Made by a program: the position numbers and the translations under genes. From assembly GCF_007845635.1 (NCBI RefSeq), contig NZ_SELG01000002.1, positions 1 to 32,529 of the forward strand: DNA of 32,529 bases. Reading direction: 5' to 3'. This document shows positions 7,241-17,221 of the stretch, one piece after another. Each line of letters starts with the position of its first letter. The stretch's first letter is position 1. The notes below the pieces were generated by a model. It saw only the letters and a list, made by a program, of their open reading frames with translations. It had not been told where the DNA came from and searched no databases. The DNA is from Apibacter muscae (GTDB lineage Bacteria; Bacteroidota; Bacteroidia; Flavobacteriales; Weeksellaceae).

Positions 7241-10200
7241 AGAGTAGCTATTTGAGATTGTTTATTGTTTTCTTTTTGCACTCTGGACAGTTCTCTACTG
7301 GAAACAATGGTTTTGCGATTTACCTCTCTGTTTAAAGATTGGGCGGTTTTTTCCAAGTTCTTTTCTATCCGGTCTAAACGTTCTGCATTATAGTTTTCAT
7401 TTTCTTTTTGAATTATGCTATCATAATAACTTTTAAATACCGGAGGCTGTAAATTAGAACCTAAATAAGTTCCTCCTTTCATGAACTTTTGCATGGTTGC
7501 TCCTCCCATCCAATCTACCCCACCACCAATGGCATTAATTCGGGAAGCTATTTGAGAAGGAGTTCCGGTAACTGAATAAATGCTATTATCCTTCATGGAT
7601 CTTTTATTGATTATTCCTTCTTCTCCTTCTAATTCTGCTACTTGTTCTCCGGTAGTTGGGTTAATGGCAGGGATTCCTCCCTGATTATGAGATGGTCCTA
7701 TAAGTCTACCTCCTCTAGCAAATTTTTTAGGACTGAATAGCCCACCTTTTTTGAATTGAGTTTTATTAACATTACTTAAATTCACATAATAACGAGCCAA
7801 TGCAAGACCTGCCATCGTAGCGTACATTGCTAAACCAGCGCCTCCAAAGGTTATACCGTTTAAGGGGTTTGACGCTGCAGAAGCAGCGATATTTGCCAAC
7901 TCAGTAGCTAAGGTAATTTGCAATTCTGCCTTTTTACTTTTCTTTAATTGTGCCGCTGCTACGTTGTCTGCTTGTTTTTTCTTTTCGGTTGCTTGTTTTT
8001 CTAAACTATCTCTTTCTGCCTGACTTTGTGCCTGAGCTAGTAATTGTTCTTTTTCTAAGTCTATTCTTTCGTAGGCTAGTTCTTTACTTCTGTTTATTCT
8101 GGCTTCTTCTGCATCAAAATACCCATTCATGGCTGTACTAGCCAAATCCCAAGATTGAGAGATTGCTGTACCTACCATGCTGCCAAAAGCGTCTTCGTCT
8201 AAATTAAGATCATTAAGAATTTTTTCTTTAATTAGACTTTGGGTATTTGAATCAGATGGAGCGTCTATTTTTCCAACACCAAAACCTATTTTATTTTGTT
8301 TAGTTTTATTTTCGATATTCCGAGTTATTAATTCAGATTCCTTGCCTAATAAATTGTTTAATTCCTTTTGTTGATCAACCGTTAAAGTGCTATTTATTAA
8401 TTTTTGATTATAGAGGTTAATTAAATCTCTAATTCTTTCTAGCTCGGCTTCTGTTTCATCTGCTTCGTTTAAAAATGAAATACGATTAATTTCATTTTCT
8501 TTTTGTCGGGTAGTTAAATTTGAATTTAATAATACTTTTTGCTTTTCAAGTTCTGCGTTTATATTTTTTTCATTAATAGTTGAATCTACTGCATTGTTGA
8601 CAATATTTTTAATATTTTGAAATCGTTCTTCCGTCAATTTATAAGAAGTATTGTTAATTTTTCGTTCTATTTCTTCCAGTTCTGTAGCTCTAGCATTAGC
8701 GCTTTCAATAATGTTTTGATTGTACTGTTTTTCTAAGGTATCCATAGAGGAATTATAGTCTGTAGTTATTTTTAGCAAATCTTCATAATAGATTTGTTGG
8801 GCTTCTGTTTTTTCTAAATCAGTAGAATAAGGGTTTTCTGTTATATTTCTAAGATTATTATCTAACTTTGCCTTATCTAGTTCTAATTTTTTCTTTAAAG
8901 CATCTGAATCTATTTTAAATAATTTCTCCTGAGTTTCTTTTTCAAGTTTAGCTTGTTCGTTTTGCCACTGGGCGCGCTGTTTTCTTTCTTCTGCGTTTAC
9001 TCCTTGGATGTAATTTAATTTTTTTGTCCATGCTTCGTCATTTATTTTAAAAATAGCTGACAGATATTCTTTTTCGGTTATTTCTGCTTTTGTATAAGCT
9101 TTTTCATTATTGGCAAGTAAAGTATCTCTAACAGCATCTACATCTTTTAGATAGTGTCTTTGTTGTCCATTCAATTCGGAACCTTTGTAAGTACCTGTTT
9201 TTGTTTTATTATCGGAATTAGAACTACTTAATCCACCAAAAGTTTCATCAATCATCATTTCTAAATAATCTTTATATTTTACAGATAAGTAATTTTGCAC
9301 TTCTTCTGCTTCCTTTTTTGAATTATAAGCATTGATAGCTTGATCCATATTTGTTCCTTCGCCAAACCCTATGGTTTGCTTTCCCTTTTCATATACCATC
9401 CCCCAATAATCCTTCTTAAAAAAACGTGTAGGATCATTTAATAACTCTCTTTCTTTTTTTGCGCTATCTTTAACTTGATCTAGCTTTAATACACTGTCAA
9501 TTATTTTTTCAGATTGAGCGTCAAATAATTTTTGAACGGCTTTAGCTTTAGCTATTTCTATTAGTTTATTTTTGTAATCTTCTAGTATTTTAATCCCCTT
9601 TTCATGTTCAATATTTTCAAGATTTAACCCTTTTAAGTATTGAGGATTAATGTCAATTAATTTTTGTAGGGCTTGTTTTCTTGCCTCTAAAGATAAATTA
9701 CTGTTTTTTATGGTTTTGGTCAAAGAATCTATCTTAGATAAGGTTTGTTGAGTGGACTGTCCAATACTTTTGGTAATTTCATTATTAGCTTTTAGTTGTA
9801 CTGCGGATTCTTTTAATGCTTTTCCTTGTTTTTCTAAGCTTTGAGTAGATTTATCTATATTTTTACCAAAAGCTATTGTTGCTGCACCTAAAGCCAATAA
9901 ACCAGCCATAACCCAACCTAGGGGGGTGGCTAAAAAAGTAGAATTCAAAAGTAACCAGGCTGTCCTGATACCTGGTATAATAGTACCTAATAACAACATT
10001 GTTGCGTTTAAAGCCCTATAAGCAACATTTAAAGCAAATACAGCAACGGTTTGAGCAATGGTTATTACTCTTGCAGCAGCCAATAACACATTTCCTGCTG
10101 CCATACGTGCAATGTATATGGTTTGTTGGGCTATATTAGCAATTAATGCTTTTATGTTGTCTAAATAAGCAAGAGTTAATAAGGTAACAAAACCTATCCA

Positions 10201-11733
10201 TACTTTCCAAGGCACATTTAAAATAGTTTCTGCCAGAAAAGAAATAATGGTAATGGTTAGGTTTAGTAATTTTAAAAAAGATTGGTTACTAGCTATTTTT
10301 GTTTTTATGTTGTCTAAACGGTTTAATTCAGCATTTAAACCTTTAATTTCCTTTCCTCCATTCCCAAATGTTTTTTTAAGTTCGGCTGCAAATTTGGGTA
10401 GGAAATCATTAGATAATAATTTACCATTTGACATCATCTTGTCTAATTCCTGGGTAGTTACTCCCATAGCCCGTGCAGCTATTCCAAAAGCCCCAGGAAT
10501 ACGTTCCCCGATCTGTCCTCTTAACTCCTCAGCCTGTACTTTTCCTTTGGAAGCTATTTGACCAAAGGCTAATATTACCCCATTTACCTGTTCTTGGCTA
10601 AGTTTTAATACTGCAGAAGATTCCGCAGCCGCTTCGTATATTTCTCTTGTTTTTTCTCCACTTATTCCTGCTTCTGTAGATGCTGCATAAAAAGATTTAA
10701 ACGATTGTGTGGTGTCTATAGTTTTTAATCCTAGTCTTTCTGTAGTTTCTTCTAAAAATTGTTGATTTACAGCTAAATCTCCTGTTTTTTCTGATACTGC
10801 TTCTAAAGCAGAATTCATACTATCAATCTGTATACTTCTTTTAAATAAATCTTGTGTTTGACTCATTACTGCTGTAAACCCTACATACCCCAATACCAAG
10901 CTTTTAATATCTGTATTTAATCTTCCAAACACTCCTGTACCAACACTTCCTAAACCATTTAAATGAGTAGTAGATTTGGAAATCTCTTGGTTCATCTTAT
11001 CCGCTTCGATTCTATTTTGGATAATTTCTTTTTCCATAGAATTCAAATCATTAACTCCAGAATTTCTTGCTTCTGTAATTCTGGATTTCAGCCTTAAGAA
11101 TTCATTATCAAGCTCCTTAACCCTGCTTTTTGTGTTGTTGATTTGATTTCCTAATATATCCCCCAAACCAGCTGAATTTAACTGATTGAAAGCGTTTTTT
11201 GATATTCCTGTAATATTAATATCCTTAGGGTAATTACCAACTTTTCTTTGATACTGCCCTAAAGATGAATCTATTTTTTTTAATTGGATATCTAAGAGGT
11301 TGGCTTCCTGTGCAGCCTGTTTAAATTCTTTTGATTCTTCTCCAAAGACAACGGCAACCTCTTTAGCAAAATTCCTTAATTCTACATGTTGTTTGCTTAA
11401 TTTTTGGTATTCTGACAGAGTAAGTTTTTTTTCTGCCCTTGCTTGTCTTTCTTCTTCTCTTTGGATTTTAATTACATTGGTATAAGCTTTCCCTTCATTA
11501 GTTAACACTAATTGCTCTTTTTTTAGTTTTAACATCTCTAATCGGGTTTGCTCCATTTCTAACCGAATGGTTTTTATCTCTAAATTGTCCAACCCCGATT
11601 TTCCTAATTGAGCTTTTAATTCCAAAAACCTTTTTTTAGAATCTTCAAAAGATTTGTTAACAGACTGCATGGAACTTACCAGATCTTTTTGTCCGGTAAG
11701 TTTAAGGGTATATATTTTAGTAATGTTACTCAT
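7237..11733 (-). CDS. Tail tape measure protein
   Basis: At 1498 residues this is the longest gene. The first ~260 residues are coiled coil. Around residues 265-455 is the tape-measure domain, with GISGEKTREIYEAAAESSAVLKL, QVNGVILAFGQIASKGKVQAEELRGQIGERIPGAFGIAARAMGV and the DFLPKFAAEL stretch as its recognisable core. Hydrophobic segments at roughly 485-635 fit membrane insertion during DNA ejection. A further long coiled coil follows to about 1290, then a Gly-rich C-terminal region (KFARGGRLIGPSHNQGGIPA, then EGEEGIINKRS). By the usual rule of about 0.15 nm per residue it implies a long flexible tail (siphovirus-like). A copy of the 17-bp palindrome lies 5 bases before the ATG. Confidence 0.92.
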   Translation of the reverse strand: MSNITKIYTLKLTGQKDLVSSMQSVNKSFEDSKKRFLELKAQLGKSGLDNLEIKTIRLEMEQTRLEMLKLKKEQLVLTNEGKAYTNVIKIQREEERQARAEKKLTLSEYQKLSKQHVELRNFAKEVAVVFGEESKEFKQAAQEANLLDIQLKKIDSSLGQYQRKVGNYPKDINITGISKNAFNQLNSAGLGDILGNQINNTKSRVKELDNEFLRLKSRITEARNSGVNDLNSMEKEIIQNRIEADKMNQEISKSTTHLNGLGSVGTGVFGRLNTDIKSLVLGYVGFTAVMSQTQDLFKRSIQIDSMNSALEAVSEKTGDLAVNQQFLEETTERLGLKTIDTTQSFKSFYAASTEAGISGEKTREIYEAAAESSAVLKLSQEQVNGVILAFGQIASKGKVQAEELRGQIGERIPGAFGIAARAMGVTTQELDKMMSNGKLLSNDFLPKFAAELKKTFGNGGKEIKGLNAELNRLDNIKTKIASNQSFLKLLNLTITIISFLAETILNVPWKVWIGFVTLLTLAYLDNIKALIANIAQQTIYIARMAAGNVLLAAARVITIAQTVAVFALNVAYRALNATMLLLGTIIPGIRTAWLLLNSTFLATPLGWVMAGLLALGAATIAFGKNIDKSTQSLEKQGKALKESAVQLKANNEITKSIGQSTQQTLSKIDSLTKTIKNSNLSLEARKQALQKLIDINPQYLKGLNLENIEHEKGIKILEDYKNKLIEIAKAKAVQKLFDAQSEKIIDSVLKLDQVKDSAKKERELLNDPTRFFKKDYWGMVYEKGKQTIGFGEGTNMDQAINAYNSKKEAEEVQNYLSVKYKDYLEMMIDETFGGLSSSNSDNKTKTGTYKGSELNGQQRHYLKDVDAVRDTLLANNEKAYTKAEITEKEYLSAIFKINDEAWTKKLNYIQGVNAEERKQRAQWQNEQAKLEKETQEKLFKIDSDALKKKLELDKAKLDNNLRNITENPYSTDLEKTEAQQIYYEDLLKITTDYNSSMDTLEKQYNQNIIESANARATELEEIERKINNTSYKLTEERFQNIKNIVNNAVDSTINEKNINAELEKQKVLLNSNLTTRQKENEINRISFLNEADETEAELERIRDLINLYNQKLINSTLTVDQQKELNNLLGKESELITRNIENKTKQNKIGFGVGKIDAPSDSNTQSLIKEKILNDLNLDEDAFGSMVGTAISQSWDLASTAMNGYFDAEEARINRSKELAYERIDLEKEQLLAQAQSQAERDSLEKQATEKKKQADNVAAAQLKKSKKAELQITLATELANIAASAASNPLNGITFGGAGLAMYATMAGLALARYYVNLSNVNKTQFKKGGLFSPKKFARGGRLIGPSHNQGGIPAINPTTGEQVAELEGEEGIINKRSMKDNSIYSVTGTPSQIASRINAIGGGVDWMGGATMQKFMKGGTYLGSNLQPPVFKSYYDSIIQKENENYNAERLDRIEKNLEKTAQSLNREVNRKTIVSSRELSRVQKENNKQSQIATL

Positions 11734-11738
11734 ATTAA

Positions 11739-11755
11739 TTAATATATTATATTAC
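11739..11755 (-). promoter_or_regulatory. 17-bp palindrome, copy 2 of 4
   Basis: TTAATATATTATATTAC on the plus strand is identical to copy 1. It lies 5 bases upstream of the tape measure ATG, the same spacing as copy 1, between the stop of the 800-residue tail gene and this ATG. The matching spacing argues that the element acts at the start of the gene. Confidence 0.55.
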
Positions 11756-11770
11756 TTTATTTGATAAAAA

Positions 11771-14173
11771 TTATCTAGGTATATCTTTATACAAACAAAT
11801 AGCACGACTATATTGGTTATCAAAAACTTTATCTATTTCTGTGCTGGAACTTGTTATTTCCTGATCTACTTTTACAGCGTCTGTTAAAATACTTTTCTCG
11901 CTTGGATAAGTATTGTCATCTTCTCTTTGAGTAATTGGAACCCATTTTCTTAAAACACATTCAGTCGATTCTCCTTTTATAGAGCTATAACCTTTAATAC
12001 TGAGTAATTCCCACAATTCCCCATCCAATGCGATTCTTTCTCTATGATACCAATTGATTATATCCGTATTATTTAACTCAAAATTTGTTGTTAACCATTG
12101 TCCGTTGTTCATTATAGCTAAACGTTGCCAGAAGAAACGTTTTAATAAACCTCTACCGATTTTAAAAGTACCGTTGTTGCCAATTTTTTCATCAGTGTAA
12201 GAAAGAATAGGATCATTTTCTCCTCCTGGCTTATAATTTACTGAAAATAAATACGGGTAATTCATATATGTTTTACCATTAAAAATCCAGCCTCCTGCCC
12301 CTAAAACAAGCCCCTTATAATATGCTATTTTAGGGTTAAATGTATTTTGAGCTTCTGAACTTGAAGTATTTGATATATTTTCAGGGACTAAACAAATCAT
12401 TTGAGGAGCAATACCCGTAATCCCCTGAAAGTCATCTACTAAATAATGCATGGTAGGACTAAAATATCGGTTTTCAAACTCCTTTTTTTCTGCTTTAAAT
12501 CTTTTATTAAACACATATTTACCTGAACCTATCGTTATTTTATATCGATCTTGCACTACCTTTAAAGCTCCATCATTGCTATCTTCTTTAAACTTAAACA
12601 CATATTCACGAGCATTATCATCGTACAATTCTAAAGTGGATTCTTGAGAAATATCTTCTTTCTCTCCCCAGTTTAAAATATTGTCAGTAAAATAACCTTC
12701 TAGCAATTGATTTTTGTTGTTCGTAATAGAGTAGGAGTGGGTAGGCTCTATTAAAACTTCCTTATTTACTGGATCGGTTTGTATTGATAAATTAAAAAGG
12801 TCGGCAGTACCTCTCACAACGTCTAAAAAGTTTTCCTTTTGTAAGGATAAATAAGCATCAAAAGAAATATTCCCACCAACTGGAATTCTAAAATAATCGG
12901 TGGTGTATTCATCAACTCTTAATTTACATCGACACTGATTTGATCCTTTACCGGGGAATAATCTTAGCCATACCTTACAAATAATTTCATCGTTAGGTTT
13001 AACTGTGAACATTCGGTAAATATTTCTTAAACCAGATTCTTGCTTTTGTCCAGTTGTAATCTCATCATCTCGTATATGTTCAATGAATTCAGTAATAACT
13101 CCTGTAGAAGCATCTTTATGATACCAATAGAGATCTAAACTCATATCTGTACTTTCTACTGGGTTGTTATCTTGTAGTAAATAATCATAATATAAACTCA
13201 TTTTCATCATCACTTCAAGAGGTCCATAATGAGGTGGGTTGTATTTCCAAATCATTTCAGTACCTCCACCATTTATTGCTCCATTACTACCAGTATAATC
13301 TCCACTTACTAAAGTGTTATTATTATCATAACACCCATCTAAATTATCTTTAACATCTAAATCAACAAAATTAGAACCTCTGTAATCAAACCATTTTTCT
13401 TCCCCGTTAGTTCTTGCTAAAAATTTATGTATTTCGTATTTCGTATTTTCGGAAGTTAAAAAACCTCCAAAAGACCATGGAATAACCAGTCTTTTAAAGT
13501 AATTTGTATTAAAAAATTCACTTTTAATTTTATATCCTATACTCTTAAACCCCCAGTAAAAAATCCAATATAAGGATAAACTAGGGCGCATAGTTTTGAT
13601 AGAGTAATTTTTGTCGCTTCCTTTCGGTTTTCCCTCACCATTGTTGTAGTCTGGATCCATCCATTCCCCATATTTTACAGGAGCAAAAACATAAGGTAAA
13701 TTTGCATTTTGTCCATCAAACTGCCATGAATTTATAATTGTATTTTCATTAAATGTGAATTCGATATGCTTTAGAATGTCATATAATGTAAGCTCTTTTA
13801 AATCGATAATCCAATCTGCATTATTCCCAAAACAATTCATTTCATATAAGATTGGTATTCCCCCTTTTTTAATAGCTTTTTTAGGTATTGCCTTGCCTAC
13901 AAAGATTTCAAACCCATCAGTTTCCATGCTAATTTGCCGTATGTTAGTATATATAGCTTCTTTAGTTAAATCATTAACTGAAGGATTATGAAAAGTGTTT
14001 AGAATTTTCTGGTTATTCAAGGTAGCAGGGAGCGTCAATCCGATACTTTGCGAGCTTTTTTTCTCTTGAAAGTCCTGACTATCTTCTAGTTGGTAGTCTA
14101 TAGTAATTGGAAAATCAGAGGAAGAATCTATATCTAATTCTAAACCATCAATTATAACACTTATATTTTGCAT
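11771..14173 (-). CDS. Large tail protein, probable baseplate or tail-tip component
   Basis: The protein has 800 residues, is rich in Trp, Tyr and beta segments, and has no signal peptide or transmembrane span. It starts MQNISVIIDGLELDIDSS, a beta-strand-type opening seen in tail-tip proteins, and has a QKENFLDVVRGTADLFNLSIQ segment near residue 450 that resembles the hub-like domain found in baseplate proteins. The C-terminus ends in RAICLYKDIPR. It lies between the tape measure gene (11733) and a 188-residue gene in an uninterrupted tail cluster. The usual siphophage order places distal-tail and hub proteins next to the tape measure, which supports a tail-tip role. I cannot assign a specific family. 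Confidence 0.6.
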   Translation of the reverse strand: MQNISVIIDGLELDIDSSSDFPITIDYQLEDSQDFQEKKSSQSIGLTLPATLNNQKILNTFHNPSVNDLTKEAIYTNIRQISMETDGFEIFVGKAIPKKAIKKGGIPILYEMNCFGNNADWIIDLKELTLYDILKHIEFTFNENTIINSWQFDGQNANLPYVFAPVKYGEWMDPDYNNGEGKPKGSDKNYSIKTMRPSLSLYWIFYWGFKSIGYKIKSEFFNTNYFKRLVIPWSFGGFLTSENTKYEIHKFLARTNGEEKWFDYRGSNFVDLDVKDNLDGCYDNNNTLVSGDYTGSNGAINGGGTEMIWKYNPPHYGPLEVMMKMSLYYDYLLQDNNPVESTDMSLDLYWYHKDASTGVITEFIEHIRDDEITTGQKQESGLRNIYRMFTVKPNDEIICKVWLRLFPGKGSNQCRCKLRVDEYTTDYFRIPVGGNISFDAYLSLQKENFLDVVRGTADLFNLSIQTDPVNKEVLIEPTHSYSITNNKNQLLEGYFTDNILNWGEKEDISQESTLELYDDNAREYVFKFKEDSNDGALKVVQDRYKITIGSGKYVFNKRFKAEKKEFENRYFSPTMHYLVDDFQGITGIAPQMICLVPENISNTSSSEAQNTFNPKIAYYKGLVLGAGGWIFNGKTYMNYPYLFSVNYKPGGENDPILSYTDEKIGNNGTFKIGRGLLKRFFWQRLAIMNNGQWLTTNFELNNTDIINWYHRERIALDGELWELLSIKGYSSIKGESTECVLRKWVPITQREDDNTYPSEKSILTDAVKVDQEITSSSTEIDKVFDNQYSRAICLYKDIPR

Positions 14174-14740
14174 CTATCTTAGATTAATATTTTCATTAGA
14201 CATCGAGAATTTAATTGTAACTATATATTCATATCGCTGTTCAACTTTCTTTTCAGTTAGTTCTGAATCTGTAATTACAATCGGTATATACGCCTTTTCC
14301 TCCGAAGGTAAGAACCCATTAGGTAATTGCATTTCTAGCCATGCTTTAGGGGAATTCATTAATTCTTTTAACCAATATTGCTCGTGTTCACTATATGATC
14401 TAGTCACTGCTTCATAACTTTCATTTGATATAATATTCTTTCTGTACGTACCTCCTTTAAATCTTTCAAAAGGATATCCTTGAGATTTTTTCCAACTCTC
14501 TGATTTTGTTTCTTGAGTTATCTTTGTCTTATTAAAATCAATTGAATCAATTTCTCCTAAAGAATTTATAAAGTGAATTCGTATTTCATTGCAGTTTTGA
14601 GCAATATTATTTCTTGATGTACAAATAAACTCATCATTTTCAGTCAATAATCTTACTTTCCAAGACTTTACATTTTTAAAATCTATGGAAAATAGGTTTT
14701 TTAAATTTTCTATCCCTTCTGGTATATAAAGAACATTCAT
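14174..14740 (-). CDS. Tail-cluster protein, hypothetical
   Basis: This protein has 188 residues. The N-terminal part has alternating strands (NLFSIDFKNVKSWKVRLLTEN, EIRIHFINSLGEIDSIDF); the middle is Lys- and Ser-rich; the C-terminal part (AYIPIVITDSELTEKKVEQRYEYIVTIKFSMSNE) is strand-type. A Trp-rich motif (QYWLKELMNSPKAWLEMQLPNG) lies near residues 121-142. The end of the frame is directly adjacent to the ATG of the 800-residue gene (0 bases apart), and its own start follows the collar-like protein by 1 base. A role in the tail tip is probable by location only. Confidence 0.55.
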   Translation of the reverse strand: MNVLYIPEGIENLKNLFSIDFKNVKSWKVRLLTENDEFICTSRNNIAQNCNEIRIHFINSLGEIDSIDFNKTKITQETKSESWKKSQGYPFERFKGGTYRKNIISNESYEAVTRSYSEHEQYWLKELMNSPKAWLEMQLPNGFLPSEEKAYIPIVITDSELTEKKVEQRYEYIVTIKFSMSNENINLR

Positions 14741-14741
14741 A

Positions 14742-15842
14742 TTATTCTCCCTTATAAATAATAAAAGTTACAATTCTATGAGGATCTAGATGATTAATCT
14801 CTTTACTAATTCCTCCCCCCCCTTCTATAGGGAACTGACTACCTATAGTTTGTCTTAATACACTATGGCTTGAACCGGCACCAACACCCCATAATTGAAT
14901 ATCTTTTAAAGATAGACTCATAGGTGGTAAATTTTCTTTTTTTAAGGTATGTGTTTTAGACCCAACGGGTTGTCCTATCGTGTTAAAATCAGGGTCATTT
15001 GGGTCTAATCCTATTGGAGATCTACCTCTTAATGGTGTATATTCTTCCCAACCATCAGGTATTTCTTTAGCTGTTTTATTAAACAATAGTATTGTGCCTT
15101 TCTTTAGAATTGATGTAAGATCTTCTAATTTTTTGATTTTTCCAACTATTTCATCTATATTCATATTTTCAACTTTAATACATTCTACTCCAGTTGTATT
15201 ATCAAAATAAGTAACCTCTATACAAATTTTATATGGTGTTTTATCGGTAATAATAGGGAAGAATGATGATTCTGTTTTTTTTAAGTATATATTTTTAGGT
15301 CTTTTTGTTAACGGAAAAGTATTTATATCCCATTCATCAGTTTTATAAGAATTTAACAGTTCAGATAAATCTTGTTTTTCTTCTTGTTGAATTAGACTAT
15401 TCAGTATATAAAACGTGTTCGATATTAATCCTTCGCCAGATATTGGTTTCTTATTTGATGTGCCTTGAATGGGTGCTTTTTGTTCTGAGATTATAAATCC
15501 ATTATTGTCTTTGTATGCATTTCTAAATTTCACAAAAACTTTTCTAAGAGTATTTGTCATTTGTTGGATCGTGTTACCGTTAATAGTTGGCAGATTGTAC
15601 TCCAACAACTCTTTTATATCCTGTATATCAAATAAATATTCAAAACTACCTCCATTGATTCCTATATTAATAGTTTTGGAAAAAGTTTTGTAGTATACAT
15701 CATCAATATACACATCACAATAAACAACAGGAGGCTTATTACTAGAATTATTCTCAGTAGCTAATACTTTAAATACAATAGGCTTATATGCTGCATTTAA
15801 AGAGCTAACTTCCGGTTGTTGGGTTATGCTGATTATAGGCAT
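14742..15842 (-). CDS. Tail protein with C-terminal tail-collar-type domain
   Basis: This protein has 366 residues. The N-terminal ~100 residues read like an Ig-like or other beta-sandwich module (SLNAAYKPIVFKVLATEN, PPVVYCDVYIDDVYYKTFSKT). A middle spacer (about 100-235) is helical. From about residue 245 the sequence GTILLFNKTAKEIPDGWEEY, LRGRSPIGLD and NHLDPHRIVTFIIYKG matches the phage tail-collar (receptor-binding tip) pattern, where IPDGW and the LRGR-P-G turn are the signature. This suggests a host-contacting tail-tip protein. Low-complexity Gly-rich text sits just before the end. The function (receptor contact) is inferred from the family. Confidence 0.7.
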   Translation of the reverse strand: MPIISITQQPEVSSLNAAYKPIVFKVLATENNSSNKPPVVYCDVYIDDVYYKTFSKTINIGINGGSFEYLFDIQDIKELLEYNLPTINGNTIQQMTNTLRKVFVKFRNAYKDNNGFIISEQKAPIQGTSNKKPISGEGLISNTFYILNSLIQQEEKQDLSELLNSYKTDEWDINTFPLTKRPKNIYLKKTESSFFPIITDKTPYKICIEVTYFDNTTGVECIKVENMNIDEIVGKIKKLEDLTSILKKGTILLFNKTAKEIPDGWEEYTPLRGRSPIGLDPNDPDFNTIGQPVGSKTHTLKKENLPPMSLSLKDIQLWGVGAGSSHSVLRQTIGSQFPIEGGGGISKEINHLDPHRIVTFIIYKGE

Positions 15843-15845
15843 AGA

Positions 15846-16343
15846 TTATAATTTTTCACTTTTTTGTTTATTGAATTCTTCGTTAAAAATGGAATCCATT
15901 CCTAAGTCCATTACACTATCTACTTTTTGTTCATTTTCCTTCCATGCTCTGGTAATAAAACCTTTTCTCTCTCCTGTCTTAGAAAACCGCTTAGATGCCA
16001 GGGTGGGAACTCCCTCTTTTTGATGTCTTTTTGCTGTAGCAATGGCAGCCCTTACTGCTTCTCCTTTTTTTAACCCTCTTTTAAGAAAGTAAGTAATTAG
16101 ATTTTTGGTATGGGTGTTTATATTCCCTAATTGAGTAGCATTTTTCCCTGTTTCTAAGTCCTGTGCGTATTTTAAAGCATACCCGTTTAAGCTGGTTTCA
16201 TTAGGTTTGGAAATAATAGAGGATGTGGTAGTAATAGATCTATTTAGAGCACCAGTTAAATAATGTCCTTGATTGTTAAGCTCAGCAATTAAGCTATTAT
16301 TAATAATTTTTTGTGCCTTAGCAAAAATGATGACTGGATTCAT
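15846..16343 (-). CDS. Putative HK97 gp10-type tail completion protein
   Basis: The protein has 165 residues. The N-terminal part (MNPVIIFAKAQKIINNSLIAELNNQGHYLTGALNRSI) has the helix followed by the L-T-G-A-L-x-x-S-I motif (about residues 29-38) typical of HK97 gp10-like head-tail connection proteins. Residues 60-130 are basic and helical, and the C-terminal tail is charged. It overlaps the next upstream gene (16340) by 4 bases and ends 3 bases before the collar gene's start. If the gp10-type assignment holds, it closes the head-tail joint, even though the gene lies far from the capsid genes here. Confidence 0.5.
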   Translation of the reverse strand: MNPVIIFAKAQKIINNSLIAELNNQGHYLTGALNRSITTTSSIISKPNETSLNGYALKYAQDLETGKNATQLGNINTHTKNLITYFLKRGLKKGEAVRAAIATAKRHQKEGVPTLASKRFSKTGERKGFITRAWKENEQKVDSVMDLGMDSIFNEEFNKQKSEKL

Positions 16344-16612
16344 AAAGCATTTAATTTCTGGTATTCTAACTCTAATTCAATTAAACTTTCTTTCATTTGC
16401 TTAAAGCTGGTTAAAATGTTATTTAAACAGACAGGACAGTTGGTTAATTCTTTATTAGGCTCAATAAACTCATGCCATATTTTATTTAAAATTTGCATTT
16501 CTTTATTACCATTTACAGGAATGGCTTTATGTATAATATCCTCTTCAGTTATTAAGATTTGACTTCTTACATTATTCGGTATTTTTTTAGCTATTTCTTT
16601 AATACTACTCAT
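16340..16612 (-). CDS. Small protein with CPVC motif, hypothetical
   Basis: The protein has 90 residues and is helical, with C-P-V-C (NCPVCLNNILTSFKQM, about residues 57-73), a two-cysteine motif that might bind metal or form a disulphide. There is no second Cys pair, so a mononuclear zinc site would need two partners from elsewhere. It overlaps the downstream gene by 4 bases and is separated by 12 bases from the upstream one. I do not recognise the family. Confidence 0.55.
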   Translation of the reverse strand: MSSIKEIAKKIPNNVRSQILITEEDIIHKAIPVNGNKEMQILNKIWHEFIEPNKELTNCPVCLNNILTSFKQMKESLIELELEYQKLNAL

Positions 16613-16624
16613 TTTTTAATTCTT

Positions 16625-17221
16625 CTAATGGTTATGTAGATCTTCAATATTTAGTTTAATATTATCAATATCCTTAATTTCATAATCTAAAATTTCACAG
16701 TTTAGGAATAGGTCTATAATGAAAGAAATTCCTACCCCTGCCAACCTATCATTTCCTATATCTGAAAATCTTTCAATGACAGTAGTTTCTTCTGTTGATC
16801 TTATTCCTTTATTAAAATTCCTTTCTGTAACCATTTCAAAAACTTTTCTAAAATCTATTGCGCATTGGTGCATGTCTTTCCATGTCATAGGAATGGTATG
16901 CTCTGAAAGATTATTATCTAAGTTTTGTAATTGGATTCCTCCTTCATCACTATAAGGAGTGGTTAAAAAGAATAATTTACAACTGTATCTGCTCCATTCA
17001 TTTTCCCCCAGAATAGAATCTATTATTTCAACAGGTGGGAACATAAGACAAATAGGGTATTTTACTCCATCTGAAATACCACCAACAATATCTTTGAGTA
17101 TTTCCCCTACATTGTTTTTGTTTAGCTCTATTCCATATTGAGGAGCCACAACAAAACGATTCATCTTTTTAGAGTTAGTAATGATATCTCTAAATAATTG
17201 ATATAAGTTTAGTTCATTCAT
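16625..17221 (-). CDS. Tail-cluster protein, possible tail terminator
   Basis: This 198-residue protein begins MNELNLYQLFRDIITNSKK and has a middle strand-type stretch (KYPICLMFPPVEIIDSI, about 54-70, then SRYSCKLFFLTTPYSDEGG) and a C-terminal acidic end. The length, and a mixed alpha/beta pattern with an IGNDRLAGVGISFIIDLFLN stretch near residue 155, resemble tail terminator or completion proteins of Bacteroidota phages, but there is no distinctive motif. It overlaps the upstream Cys-rich gene by 8 bases. The role is inferred from location next to the gp10-like gene. Confidence 0.45.
   Translation of the reverse strand: MNELNLYQLFRDIITNSKKMNRFVVAPQYGIELNKNNVGEILKDIVGGISDGVKYPICLMFPPVEIIDSILGENEWSRYSCKLFFLTTPYSDEGGIQLQNLDNNLSEHTIPMTWKDMHQCAIDFRKVFEMVTERNFNKGIRSTEETTVIERFSDIGNDRLAGVGISFIIDLFLNCEILDYEIKDIDNIKLNIEDLHNH

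Noticed and set aside
7950-8374. Plus-strand frames inside the tape measure gene
   Set aside because: They are shadows of a strongly coding minus-strand frame, without recognisable domains or leaders, and with hydrophobic low-complexity text that results from reading Lys/Glu codons in reverse.
10247-10561. 104-codon plus-strand frame in the tape measure domain
   Set aside because: It lies opposite the conserved tape-measure core, so it is a by-product of that sequence rather than a gene.
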